From positions 804,578-868,577 of the forward strand of contig NZ_CP030040.1 in the NCBI RefSeq assembly GCF_003260995.1: DNA of 64,000 nucleotides. The letters run 5' to 3'. This DNA comes from Acetobacterium sp. KB-1 (lineage in GTDB: Bacteria; Bacillota; Clostridia; Eubacteriales; Eubacteriaceae). The stretch's first letter is position 1, and each line of letters begins with the position of its first letter. The notes under the pieces are model-generated. The model was not told the DNA's origin, searched no databases, and was given only the letters and a program-made list of their open reading frames with translations. The position numbers and the translations under genes were made by a program. Positions 43,438 to 52,906 of this stretch are shown here, piece after piece.

Positions 43438-45000
43438 TTAGCTGCTTAAGCTCATATAACAGGATATTAAGATATGCATTGTAACCGCATCATCGGATAA
43501 ATCGACATTCATCATATCGATAATTTTAGTGATTCGATAATTAAAGGTATTCCGATGGATAATTAACTTTTCGGCCGCTTGAGCGATGTTTCTCCCGCAC
43601 AAAAGATAAACATATAAATTCATTACATAATCCGTCCCGTTTTTTGTATCATACTGGCTGAGGGTAATCACATCAGGATGCAGCAATACTGATAAATCGA
43701 TACTCTTTGAGCACAGATCGATCATGTGTTTCATAAAGTAATTTGTATAATGATAAATTTTCTCTTCGCCCTTAGTCAGAAAACCCAAAGATAAGGCTTT
43801 GACTGCCTGTTTGTAATAAAACAAAATGTTATAGTAATCACTAAATTGATTGCTGATCCCACAATAACAGTGTAATTTGTCAATTATTTCCCCCAGCAAA
43901 GTATGTACTTTTTCGTAGGTATTCACTTCTGTATCTATTTTTATTACCGCAACAATCTGATCTCTGTATTTAAAAACAATTGACTGCGGTAATGTTTGAT
44001 TAATAAAATTTACACAAAATTCATAGTAAACCGTCTTTTTTTCATTCTTTGAAAAATCTCCCGAATAAAAATAATCAAAATTTATCAAATAGTATTGATC
44101 TTCGAGTTTCCAATTTCGCTTTGATAACTGATACTGTACCGTTTCACGGTCAATTTGCTTTCCCGAAATCAACCGGAAGGTTACATAATCGATACCTTGG
44201 GTAGAAATCATATAGTTATGATTGTTGCTGATCGCATCGGCAAATACCTTTGACAGGTGGTTTACAATACTTAATTGACCAAAAGTAAATGGTGCAATCA
44301 AATCTACAACACCCATATTGCCTACTCTTTTTTCATTGACAAAAATGTTTGCGATCATATGTTTATAGCGTTCTTCTTTGTAAAGCGAACTTTTTTGCTC
44401 GGTTATATAAGCGTCCTTGGCTTTCATTAAGGTATCAACATAGGTTCTGTCATAGGTGCTAAAATAATCGACACTTATTTGGCCAAACTGAACAACCTCA
44501 AGCCAAACGGTTTCATCGTAATTACTTGGTAGGTTGCCACTTTTGGCTAAACAAATCTGGGTATTATCAAACAAAGCAATCGGATTCGTTAATTTTTCAT
44601 ATCCGATATCAAGAATCGATTGCAGGTCGTGTTTATCGATTATCGATTTTTTAAGCCGTTCATCCCATAAGTTATAAGCATCAAATACACCCAATATTCT
44701 ATTGAGCACGTCGGAAATTGGGCTTTCATTATTGATTAAAAGATAATCGACATCTTTAAAAACTGCTAATGACGCGGCATCAGCAGTTCCAATTAAAATG
44801 ATGCCGGTAGCAGCCTCAAAATGGTCATACGTCTGAAACTGTTCAGTCAAACCGACATAAACATAGCCTGTTTCAAATAGATCGCTATTCGAATTTAAAA
44901 GTCTCGCACTGATAAGGTTCAATTTTTTATTTTCGCTTAGATGAAGCGTCGGTTTTAAATCTACTATTTGATCTGCTATAATTTGCATGTTTATTTTCAC
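43438..45000 (-). CDS. PucR/CdaR-type transcriptional regulator 1
   Basis: Regulator of 520 aa. The C-terminal about 65 residues form the PucR-type helix-turn-helix (NIAQAAEKLIIHRNTFNYRI, then TKIIDMM). The remainder contains an N-terminal sensory part like the purine-catabolism/CdaR regulators and a degenerate GGDEF-like middle. Start is GTG with GAGG upstream; an ATG follows four codons later. It is placed next to the GcvT-like gene at 45279 and likely controls the island. The second regulator of the same family, at 57060, is only distantly similar. The effector could be the island's substrate. Confidence 0.85.
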   Translation of the reverse strand: MKINMQIIADQIVDLKPTLHLSENKKLNLISARLLNSNSDLFETGYVYVGLTEQFQTYDHFEAATGIILIGTADAASLAVFKDVDYLLINNESPISDVLNRILGVFDAYNLWDERLKKSIIDKHDLQSILDIGYEKLTNPIALFDNTQICLAKSGNLPSNYDETVWLEVVQFGQISVDYFSTYDRTYVDTLMKAKDAYITEQKSSLYKEERYKHMIANIFVNEKRVGNMGVVDLIAPFTFGQLSIVNHLSKVFADAISNNHNYMISTQGIDYVTFRLISGKQIDRETVQYQLSKRNWKLEDQYYLINFDYFYSGDFSKNEKKTVYYEFCVNFINQTLPQSIVFKYRDQIVAVIKIDTEVNTYEKVHTLLGEIIDKLHCYCGISNQFSDYYNILFYYKQAVKALSLGFLTKGEEKIYHYTNYFMKHMIDLCSKSIDLSVLLHPDVITLSQYDTKNGTDYVMNLYVYLLCGRNIAQAAEKLIIHRNTFNYRITKIIDMMNVDLSDDAVTMHILISCYMSLSS

Positions 45001-45211
45001 CGAATTTACCTCTAGTCATTTTCAAAATTCAGGATGATCCTTTTTAACCTGATCATTACGTTTTTTAATAGCATTCGTTTTGTAATCTTAACTTATTATA
45101 TACCTTTATTCAACCCATTGAATCATGCGGGACTTTTTTTACCGGCTTCATTAATATTTTTCGTTTTCTGCCGCACGGTTTATTTTAACTTTGGTCGGCT
45201 TAAAATAACTA

Positions 45212-45244
45212 TAAAAGAGGTAGTGATATTTTTCACTGCCTCTT
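45212..45244 (-). terminator. Intrinsic terminator after GcvT/LigM-like gene 1
   Basis: AAGAGGCAGTGA pairs with TCACTACCTCTT, followed by TTATAGTTATTTT. It separates the methyltransferase-like gene from the PucR regulator gene. Confidence 0.75.
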
Positions 45245-45278
45245 GCCAAGCTGTTTCCTGAATTACTGAATTATTTTC

Positions 45279-46628
45279 TTATGCTTTATATCGGGGAATT
45301 TGTTCAACATCAAAAATACTGTTATTTTCCATTACAACATAAGGAGTTTGAACCACTTTTACGCGTACGTCTTTTTGTGGAAAACCAGGGCTGCCCCAAA
45401 CAACTGTCAATTCGGTGCCTTCTTTGGCAAATTCTTTGTCAATAAAACCTAAAGAAATCATTCGTTGATAGTAAATACTATTGAGTCTTCCTGCTGATAC
45501 CCCAACCATCTTATCTCCGGCCATAACCTTGTCATGGTGATAATAGTAATGGTCTTCTTCATCTTCAGTCATAAATGGATTATAATTGTAATCTGTTGGA
45601 TACTCATCCATTGGTTCATATGCCTCGACATCACGGCCTTTGAACTGTGACGCGACGATATCGGCAATATCATCGGGATTCCATTCTAACGTAACTAATG
45701 TTGTTTTTTGATTTTCAGCTATTTTCTGAAGTGCTTCTTTACCAGGAAAATCATGGTTGAATTTTACTCGGGATCCCCAACCCACATCAAATGGTGTTCT
45801 GAAACGTACTTCAAGATCATCCCCAACACTTCCGAGAAGGGCTCTTTTATGGAAGGTTGTATGAGGGGGATTTTCTTCCAGATACTCTCTGATTCCTGGG
45901 GTTTCCTGCAATGGCAATGGATAATGGATGTAAATATTTGGGAATCCGCCTTCGGTATGGTTCATGCAATATGCCCGTGAACCAAGTTTTTTCGCTCCAA
46001 ATGGTTTTGCTGCCTCCCAGATGCTGCTGTACACTTGCTCTAATTTATCCATATCTCCGTGCAGCTCATAAGCCAAGGTACCAGACATTCCCAAACGTAA
46101 GATACGTACATCAACATCTGCAATTTTTGCCATCCGATGTTTTACATATCCGATATCATGTAAATCACACTTGCCGGCATTTTCAAGTATTTCCAGTGAT
46201 TTAGGGCCAGCAACTTGAATAAAGAATTCGGTACCAGTTAAGTCAGTACCCACAATATCCATATCTGTTATTGACACATAATAATCAATGACTGGGCTTA
46301 GCCAATAACACCGGAAGGTATCTTCGGCAATTTTCATGACAACGCCGTCAGTTAAAATCTGTCCTTTTTCATTACAAAGGATGCAGTGATTGATTCCACC
46401 CACTTTTGTCGTTGTAAAATCGTTTACACTAATTGATGTCATGAACTTAGCTGCGTCAGGTCCTTTAATATCATAAACCGGTGAAATACACAATTGTGTA
46501 CTGACATATGCACTTGTTTTGCTGGCTACAACTTCTTTTCGATACCCTGTATACTCATATGGTGATAAAATACCAGCATGATTACTAAATAAAAATGCCC
46601 CTTTATTGATTACTTCTGAATTAAACAT
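45279..46628 (-). CDS. GcvT/LigM-like tetrahydrofolate methyltransferase 1
   Basis: Protein of 449 aa of the aminomethyltransferase (GcvT) superfamily, which moves one-carbon groups to tetrahydrofolate. It shows the GcvT folate-domain patterns SPVYDIKGPDAAKFMTSISV, GQILTDGVVMKIAED, FFIQVAGPKSLEILENAG, RLGMSGTLAYELHG and GKEALQKIAE. Overall size and the family resemble LigM/DesA O-demethylases, which make methyl-THF without corrinoid, or DmdA. A second member lies at 60941. RBS AAAGGAG. The substrate is unknown: methoxy, N-methyl or S-methyl donors are all possible. In an acetogen the methyl-THF would feed the Wood-Ljungdahl pathway. Confidence 0.88.
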   Translation of the reverse strand: MFNSEVINKGAFLFSNHAGILSPYEYTGYRKEVVASKTSAYVSTQLCISPVYDIKGPDAAKFMTSISVNDFTTTKVGGINHCILCNEKGQILTDGVVMKIAEDTFRCYWLSPVIDYYVSITDMDIVGTDLTGTEFFIQVAGPKSLEILENAGKCDLHDIGYVKHRMAKIADVDVRILRLGMSGTLAYELHGDMDKLEQVYSSIWEAAKPFGAKKLGSRAYCMNHTEGGFPNIYIHYPLPLQETPGIREYLEENPPHTTFHKRALLGSVGDDLEVRFRTPFDVGWGSRVKFNHDFPGKEALQKIAENQKTTLVTLEWNPDDIADIVASQFKGRDVEAYEPMDEYPTDYNYNPFMTEDEEDHYYYHHDKVMAGDKMVGVSAGRLNSIYYQRMISLGFIDKEFAKEGTELTVVWGSPGFPQKDVRVKVVQTPYVVMENNSIFDVEQIPRYKA

Positions 46629-46966
46629 TTTTTCTCCTTTTTTGTTTTAGTTCGTTTAATTAGCCGACGAAAACGAGTGTAATTTAATTGTATTTTTTTG
46701 CATTTCGTCAACTATCTTTTGCATATTGTATCTGTTTCCAATAACAAATAATTCCAGCTGGGATTTATTTTCTTCTATCAGATTAATCTATGGTTTAAGT
46801 ATAAGATATTCATCCCGGTACTACAATGTCAATATCAACGAAAATAACACCAATATTTGGTCAACTACTCTCATTCTAAAAATAGTGCCAGTCTGCCCTT
46901 TATGGGTATCATTATTAGAAAGTTTTGATCTTTGTTTGACTGCTTAGATCGTGTCCTAAATAAAAA

Positions 46967-47006
46967 ATGCCGGGGCTGATTTTCTTCAAATCCTGCCCCG
47001 GTATTG
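46967..47006 (-). terminator. Intrinsic terminator after the OFA-type transporter
   Basis: ACCGGGGCAGGATT pairs with AATCAGCCCCGGC, followed by a six-T tract on the minus strand. The rest of the 46629-47032 gap carries an A+T-rich upstream region of the GcvT-like gene and nothing else recognisable. Confidence 0.88.
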
Positions 47007-47032
47007 CTTATTAAATTCAATATAATTGGCTG

Positions 47033-48283
47033 CTAGCCTTCAATCGGTATTGCTGATCCGATCTCTTTTTCACTTTTAACACCCAGCAGATAATTCAATG
47101 TTAAGGCAATTGCGGCGAAAACAATAATCAGTATGAAAGTCGAATTGTAAGAACCGCCAGATTTTTCCAGTAACGAGCTCGAAATCAACGGTCCGATCAA
47201 TGCTGCTGGAATAATCGCAAAATTCGTTAGACTAAAATTAACCGGATAATTTTTAACGCCATAAAATGAATTGATAACCGCAGATGTCAATGCCGGTGAG
47301 CCACCATAACAGGTTCCAACTAATAGTATCCCAATAAATACAAAAATGACATTTTGCGTCAAGGCGCCCAGGCATAGACATAACCCTGCTATAACTAAAA
47401 TAGAATTGTTTAATATCATTGCTTTATTTCGGCCAATCCGGTCAAATAATGTGCCGAATAGAACACGTCCGCCACCATTAAATACCGACACCATCAAGCC
47501 TAATTGTGCTGGTGCACCAAAGGCTATCGCAATCGTTGCGGCGCTATTGATAACTAACAACCCCGCCGAGCTCACCATGATGACCCATAGGAAAAAGCAC
47601 CAGAATGCGCCAGTTTTAAGCATTTCAATTGAAGTATATTCGGTTTTTCTGGCGCCGCTCGCTTCGTGTTTTATCTTTTCGTCTTTGACTGGTTTCGTCA
47701 CTTGTTTTTTTATAAAAAAAGAACCCAGCGCCATAACGATCGAAACGCCAATTGCCAGATAGAAAAAGGTCTGCAGTAAGCCAAATTGACCAATCATAAT
47801 ATTGATAAATGTGCCTAGAACCATGCCGCCAAGACCAAATCCCATCAATAATATCCCTGATGCCATTCCCGCTTTTTCCGGAAACCAGGAAATAACTGAA
47901 CTAATAATGGCATTATAGCCCATGCCGACCCCGGTTCCGCAAAGGATCCCATAAAATACATACAGCATCAAAAGGCTTTGCGCCGGTTGTTCCGGGTTAA
48001 TTTTTGAAACGCCCAGGAAGCCTGAAAACAATAATGCTGCAGCAATCAAAACGATGTGTTGATTTTTTAAGACCTTCGTCAACTTTCCACTAACAAAGCC
48101 CCCCAAGCAAAAACAAATCATCGAAATCGTAAAGCTTAACGTTAAATCCGTGGCTGTCCAGGTTACAAAAATTTTGTTGAGCGGTGCTTTGAAAATTGAC
48201 CAGGCATACAATAATCCCAGGAACATCAGCATAATCGTTCCTGCTATTAGATAGAGCCATCTTTTTTTACTTTCGACATTCAT
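47033..48283 (-). CDS. MFS transporter, oxalate/formate antiporter (OFA)-like
   Basis: Twelve-helix transporter of 416 aa. The start [26 protein letters not shown] and the helix pair [12 protein letters not shown] are typical of the OFA family that exchanges carboxylates such as oxalate/formate or lactate. The family motif region [20 protein letters not shown] (about 120-140) is also present. It is the end gene of the ptb-buk-aldehyde dehydrogenase-glycyl radical enzyme block and could export or import a carboxylate made by this pathway. RBS CGGAG. Substrate is not readable. Confidence 0.85.
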   Translation of the reverse strand: MNVESKKRWLYLIAGTIMLMFLGLLYAWSIFKAPLNKIFVTWTATDLTLSFTISMICFCLGGFVSGKLTKVLKNQHIVLIAAALLFSGFLGVSKINPEQPAQSLLMLYVFYGILCGTGVGMGYNAIISSVISWFPEKAGMASGILLMGFGLGGMVLGTFINIMIGQFGLLQTFFYLAIGVSIVMALGSFFIKKQVTKPVKDEKIKHEASGARKTEYTSIEMLKTGAFWCFFLWVIMVSSAGLLVINSAATIAIAFGAPAQLGLMVSVFNGGGRVLFGTLFDRIGRNKAMILNNSILVIAGLCLCLGALTQNVIFVFIGILLVGTCYGGSPALTSAVINSFYGVKNYPVNFSLTNFAIIPAALIGPLISSSLLEKSGGSYNSTFILIIVFAAIALTLNYLLGVKSEKEIGSAIPIEG

Positions 48284-48311
48284 AATTTTCTCCGTTTTCT
48301 TAAAACATTGT

Positions 48312-49415
48312 TTAACTGCAGAATCCCTGCCAAACAGGTATCCCTGTATAGTTCAGCGCTTCTTCTTCATTGTTCAGGACCCGCAGCACTCCGGAGGCTA
48401 ATGCTTCCATTTCAAATTCACCGGCCATCACTTCTTCCGGAGCAATCCAATCAACGTATTCTTTTAAGGCAGTGACCAGATATTTACTTCTTGAAATACC
48501 GCCGGTTAAAATGATCGCATCAACTTTTCCTTTTAAAGCCACGGCACACGCTCCTACGCTTTTACCGATTTGATAAATCATTGCATCGAATATTAACCGT
48601 GCATGCTGATCGCCCGCAGCGATTCTTTTTTCCACTTCAAGCATATCTTGCGTTCCTAAATGATCAATCAGGCCGCCTTCTTTGTTAAATCTGTCATAAA
48701 GTTCTTTTTCGGTGTATTTTCCGCTAAAACACAGTTTCAATATTTTTATTGCCGGCAATGTCCCGGCACGGGTGGGAGTCATCGGTCCATCGCCGCCGAT
48801 AATGTCGTTAGAATCAATCATTCTGCCATGTTGATGGGCCGTGATCGAAATCCCGCCGCCAAGATGACATACAATTAGATTGGTTTGCTCATATTTTTTG
48901 CCAACGTTCTGACAAAATCGCAATGCCACTTCTTTTTGATTCAGGGCATGAATTCGGCTTTCTCGATAGACATCTGAAAGACCGGTAACTCTGGCGATCT
49001 CATCAAATTCATCAACGTCCGGTGGATTGACGATGTAAGCAGAACCGCCAAATTCCTCTTTGAAAGCATTGCAAATCTGAGACGCTAATTGTGCGGGATG
49101 TTGACCGGCCATCCCCTTACTGGCATGTTCTAAAAGCTTCGGTCCGATTTCATAAGTACCGCCCTTTATGGGAACCAGACCACCGCCTCGGCCAACAAAA
49201 ACATCGATACTTTCAATGGGTATATTTTCTTGCTTTAACATCTCTGTAACCATTTGTTTGCGATACGGCAACTGTTCTTGTATTTCTTTGTACTTTTTTA
49301 GGGTCACCACATCATGATTAATATTTTTACTGAAAATTATCTCATCATTTGAAAAGACTGCTATTTTTGTTGAAGTTGAGCCCGGATTAATTGCTAGAAT
49401 TTTATATTTTTTCAC
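48312..49415 (-). CDS. buk: Butyrate kinase-type acyl kinase
   Basis: Phosphotransferase of 367 aa that makes ATP from an acyl phosphate and ADP. ASKHA-type motifs: [15 protein letters not shown] at the N-terminus, [13 protein letters not shown] (about 184-196), TPTRAGTLP (about 217-225) and [12 protein letters not shown] near 308. The size and these motifs fit the butyrate kinase family rather than the about 400-aa acetate kinase. GTG start with AGGAG eight bases upstream. It follows ptb at 11 bp, forming the classical ptb-buk pair. Branched or short-chain acyl groups are all possible substrates. Confidence 0.92.
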   Translation of the reverse strand: MKKYKILAINPGSTSTKIAVFSNDEIIFSKNINHDVVTLKKYKEIQEQLPYRKQMVTEMLKQENIPIESIDVFVGRGGGLVPIKGGTYEIGPKLLEHASKGMAGQHPAQLASQICNAFKEEFGGSAYIVNPPDVDEFDEIARVTGLSDVYRESRIHALNQKEVALRFCQNVGKKYEQTNLIVCHLGGGISITAHQHGRMIDSNDIIGGDGPMTPTRAGTLPAIKILKLCFSGKYTEKELYDRFNKEGGLIDHLGTQDMLEVEKRIAAGDQHARLIFDAMIYQIGKSVGACAVALKGKVDAIILTGGISRSKYLVTALKEYVDWIAPEEVMAGEFEMEALASGVLRVLNNEEEALNYTGIPVWQGFCS

Positions 49416-49426
49416 TATCTCATCTC

Positions 49427-50344
49427 CTAAAAATTTTTAGCGACATAGGCCGCTAATGCCATTGAATAATATTTATCAGATGCTTCCGCAGACCGTGAAG
49501 TCAAAACAATCGGCACCTTAGCACCGACTACCAGACCGGCTGTCTGAGCATCTGCAAAACCGGTAAATGATTTTACCAGCATATTTCCTGAAACAATATC
49601 GGGAACAATCAGTAAATCTGCATCGCCCGCTACAGGACTTTGATATCCTTTGATTTTAGCTGCTTCCTTATTGGTGGCAAGATCAAAGGATATTGGTCCC
49701 TCGATAATGCAATTCTTGATTGCCCCGCTGACATTCAGCTTTTTCAAGTTGTCCGAATCGATCGTATCAGGCATTTTGGGATTCATTTTCTCAACAGCGC
49801 CCATAACTGCCACCTTTGGATTTGCCACGCCAAAGGCATGCAGGACATTCAGGGCGTTTAACAAAATCTCCTTCTTGCCATCAAAATCCGGATTGGTATT
49901 CATCCCAATATCGGATACTGCTAATAGTTTGTGGTACTTGTCATTACTGAACTGATAGAAACCGATTAATGATATCAGGCCGCCTTTTTTCAGATTACTT
50001 TCTTTATTCACAATGGCTTTCATCAGTTGGCCGGTTTCCAGCTTGCCCTTCATAATGACATCTGCTTTTTTATCATGTACGAGCTGAATTGCAATTTTCA
50101 GACAGGTCTCAACATCACCTGCCGGCACGATCTGATAGGCATCGGAAAGCTCGCCTAAATTCTGAAGGATTTCTGTTATTTTTATTTCATCACCAATGAG
50201 TATTGGAACGATCAGGTTATCTTTGGCAGCTTTCACCACACCTTCTAACGTGTGTTCATCCTGTGCGGCGACCACCGCTACCCTACTCTTTTTATCCATT
50301 TTTTGCACTTGAATAATCAAGTCAGCAAAATTTTTGATCTTCAT
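49427..50344 (-). CDS. ptb: Phosphate butyryltransferase-type enzyme
   Basis: Converts an acyl-CoA to acyl phosphate and free CoA. The 305-aa protein is a PTA_PTB-family enzyme with VPILIGDEIKITEILQN, ADVIMKGKLETGQLMKAIVN, DIGMNTNPDFDGKKEILLNA, GPISFDLATNKEAA and DLLIVPDIVSGNML as family landmarks. It directly precedes buk. RBS AGGGAG. It is downstream of the CoA-acylating aldehyde dehydrogenase gene; the three together would turn an aldehyde into an acid plus one ATP. Acyl-chain preference is unknown. Confidence 0.92.
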   Translation of the reverse strand: MKIKNFADLIIQVQKMDKKSRVAVVAAQDEHTLEGVVKAAKDNLIVPILIGDEIKITEILQNLGELSDAYQIVPAGDVETCLKIAIQLVHDKKADVIMKGKLETGQLMKAIVNKESNLKKGGLISLIGFYQFSNDKYHKLLAVSDIGMNTNPDFDGKKEILLNALNVLHAFGVANPKVAVMGAVEKMNPKMPDTIDSDNLKKLNVSGAIKNCIIEGPISFDLATNKEAAKIKGYQSPVAGDADLLIVPDIVSGNMLVKSFTGFADAQTAGLVVGAKVPIVLTSRSAEASDKYYSMALAAYVAKNF

Positions 50345-50502
50345 AATTGTCTACTCCCTTTAAATAAAACGTACCTATTGAATCTGATGATTCAGACTAT
50401 TAAATCTATTAGACAAGAAAACAAAGTCACTATTTTGTAAAACAGCATTTATTAGCCCGATCATCATTTATATTTATCCTTTTATCCGTTCGTCCTTATC
50501 AT

Positions 50503-51837
50503 TTAGAGAATATAGTTTCCGCCATCAGCCATAGCAAAGCGTCTTCTTCTTGTAAACGTACCGGCATCACAGATACCTTCGCCTGTTGGGGTGGCGATTG
50601 TAGGGCCATTTGATCCGCTGCCGCCGACCCCAAATGCAGCCAAGGTCCCGCCATTTTGAACAAAGATCGTGGTGTCGATCATTTTGCCGAAGGCCGTAAC
50701 ATTATCGATATTTTTTGACCAGATGGTTGCCGAATGTTTGTTTTCATGCTCTGCCGCAACCGCCCACTCTTTTGCCTGCTCAAAACTTTCACATCGCACG
50801 ACTGGCAAAATTGGCATCATTTGTTCGGTCTGAACAAACAGGTCATCATTTTGGGCCTCAAATACACAAATTTTCGGGTCGCCATCCACAGCAACACCAG
50901 CTTCCTTCAAAATTTTGCTGGCATGTTGACCAACCATTTTTTTATTTGCTGCATACTCACCATTTGGCAATTGACTGATCGCCACGGCCGTTACCATATC
51001 AGCTTCTGCTCGTGTTAACAGCTTGGCACCCTGTTTTAAAATTTCTGCCATAAACTTATCGTACACACTATCCAGCACGAACAGTTCTTTTTCCGCTACA
51101 CACAAAAGACCGTTATCAAATGAAGCTGATCCGAAAATCCCTACGGCAGCCTTTGCGACATCTGCCGTTTCATCAATAATCGACGGTGGGTTACCGGCGC
51201 CTGCGGCAATTACTTTTTTTCCAGATTTCATCAGCGTTGCTACCATCGCCGGTCCTCCGGTACCGACCAGTACCTTAATTACTGGCGATGCCATGATATC
51301 ATTGAGCGATTCCATCGATGGATCTTTTATCATCGTGATTAAATTACATGGTCCGCCTACTTCTGTGATCGCCTCATTAATCAGATTAACCGCATTAGCC
51401 GTGCATGCCTTTGCGGATGGGTGGGCATTAAACACAATTGAATTACCTGAAGCAACGATTGCAATTCCATTTCCGGCCACCGTCGCTACGGGATTCGTTA
51501 CTGGAGTTACGCCGCCAATCACACCAAAAGGAGCTGGAAATTCTACCGTCAGCCCCTGATTTGTCGAATATATACGATTCGGCAAAGTTTCGGTCCCACC
51601 GGCAAGCATGATCGCCCCGGTATCTTTGATAATTTTATCTTCATACCGTCCATATCCGGTTTCATCAAGCTCATGCTGAGCCAATTCTTCGATGTGCATC
51701 ATGAATACTTTTTTAATATTGGCTATATATGCCTCCCGATCATCGATTGTATGATTTTTCATCAGCTCGAGCTGTGCTATTCTAGCCGCTTCAATAGCTT
51801 CTTTTGCATTTTCGAAAACCCCTAATTGTTTGGTCAT
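50503..51837 (-). CDS. CoA-acylating aldehyde dehydrogenase
   Basis: Protein of 444 aa of the PduP/EutE-like aldehyde dehydrogenase group. The catalytic Cys is about residue 246 in FDNGLLCVAEK. Other landmarks are FGVIGGVTPVTNPVATV, VGTGGPAMVATLMKSG, GAGNPPSIIDETAD, and C-terminal FVQNGGTLAAFGVGGSGSNG. It is shorter than EutE of the same window (501 aa) and lacks the amphipathic C-terminal tail, so it is probably free in the cytosol, consistent with the absence of shell genes in this block. It should oxidise the aldehyde released by the glycyl radical enzyme. RBS AAGGAG. Confidence 0.92.
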   Translation of the reverse strand: MTKQLGVFENAKEAIEAARIAQLELMKNHTIDDREAYIANIKKVFMMHIEELAQHELDETGYGRYEDKIIKDTGAIMLAGGTETLPNRIYSTNQGLTVEFPAPFGVIGGVTPVTNPVATVAGNGIAIVASGNSIVFNAHPSAKACTANAVNLINEAITEVGGPCNLITMIKDPSMESLNDIMASPVIKVLVGTGGPAMVATLMKSGKKVIAAGAGNPPSIIDETADVAKAAVGIFGSASFDNGLLCVAEKELFVLDSVYDKFMAEILKQGAKLLTRAEADMVTAVAISQLPNGEYAANKKMVGQHASKILKEAGVAVDGDPKICVFEAQNDDLFVQTEQMMPILPVVRCESFEQAKEWAVAAEHENKHSATIWSKNIDNVTAFGKMIDTTIFVQNGGTLAAFGVGGSGSNGPTIATPTGEGICDAGTFTRRRRFAMADGGNYIL

Positions 51838-51898
51838 ATTAATAAACTCCTTATTTACATTGATTTTTCGCTGTCTTTATTAAAACAGTTTGCTTATC

Positions 51899-52873
51899 TT
51901 AAGCTAAACGATACTTCACATTTGATCCTGCCACTGCCGATACACCGTATTCTTTCATCACTTCAACCAGTTCTAAAATATTGTTTTCCCAGACTTCACG
52001 CTCCGGCATCTTATAATCATTTCCCAGTGGGTATTCTAAACCAAGTGATTCATATTTCTCCGTTCCCATTTTATGGTAGGGAAGCAATTGAACCTGGATC
52101 ACTTTATTTTGCAGTTCTTCTGCGATAAAACTTGCCGTTCTTCTAATGTTATCTTCATCGTTGTTAATTTCCGGGATAATCGGAATTCTGATGATTAGCG
52201 GTATTCCCGCATTAACGGTCTTTTGGATATTACTGAGAATTCGAGTATTCCCGCCACCGCAATACTTCATATGGCGATCTGAATTCATATGCTTGATATC
52301 TGTAATAATCAAATCCGTGTACGGAAAAAATTTCTCTAGTATTTTGAAATCACATTGCATACTTGTTTCGACCACCGTATTGACATGATTTTGCTTAGAT
52401 ACTTTCAACAACTCAAGGGAAAATTCCCATTGAACAGTGACTTCACCACCGTTTAAGGTAATTCCGCCGCCGGACTTTTGATAATAAGCCCGGTCGGCTA
52501 AAACCTGTTTCATGACTTCCTCAACGCTCATCAGCTCGCCCCATGTTTTAATTGCCTTTGAATAGCAGACATTTGCACAGACCTGACAGTCCCGGCAATT
52601 TTGGCGATCAATTTTTTGAATCCGATTTTCCATAAAAAGCAACGGAGATTCAGGTTGCAGTGGACAGACGTCAAGACAAAGACCGCATTTGTCTTTTCCG
52701 ATGCATTTGATTGGATAAATACCTAGTTCCGGTTTGGGATTAATACTTTCAGGGTTGCTGCACCATTTACAATGCATCGGACAGCCCTTTAAAAATATTT
52801 CGGTCCTTATTCCTGGGCCGTCGTGGATTGTATATCTTTGAATGTTATACACCAGACCTGCTTTACTGTTCAT
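51899..52873 (-). CDS. Glycyl-radical-enzyme activating protein (radical SAM)
   Basis: Radical SAM activase of 324 aa. The radical SAM cluster motif CPMHCKWC (Cys31, 35, 38) is preceded by [21 protein letters not shown] ferredoxin-like insert holds two further clusters: Cys57, 63, 66, 70 and Cys93, 96, 99, 103. Such inserts occur in activases of dehydratase/lyase glycyl radical enzymes and not in the simple PFL activase. I start at the ATG at 52873; an in-frame TTG 18 bp upstream is less likely. It installs the glycyl radical on the neighbouring enzyme, 33 bp upstream. Confidence 0.93.
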   Translation of the reverse strand: MNSKAGLVYNIQRYTIHDGPGIRTEIFLKGCPMHCKWCSNPESINPKPELGIYPIKCIGKDKCGLCLDVCPLQPESPLLFMENRIQKIDRQNCRDCQVCANVCYSKAIKTWGELMSVEEVMKQVLADRAYYQKSGGGITLNGGEVTVQWEFSLELLKVSKQNHVNTVVETSMQCDFKILEKFFPYTDLIITDIKHMNSDRHMKYCGGGNTRILSNIQKTVNAGIPLIIRIPIIPEINNDEDNIRRTASFIAEELQNKVIQVQLLPYHKMGTEKYESLGLEYPLGNDYKMPEREVWENNILELVEVMKEYGVSAVAGSNVKYRLA

Positions 52874-52906
52874 AGCTTCCACTGACTCCAATTTCTTTTA
52901 AGAATC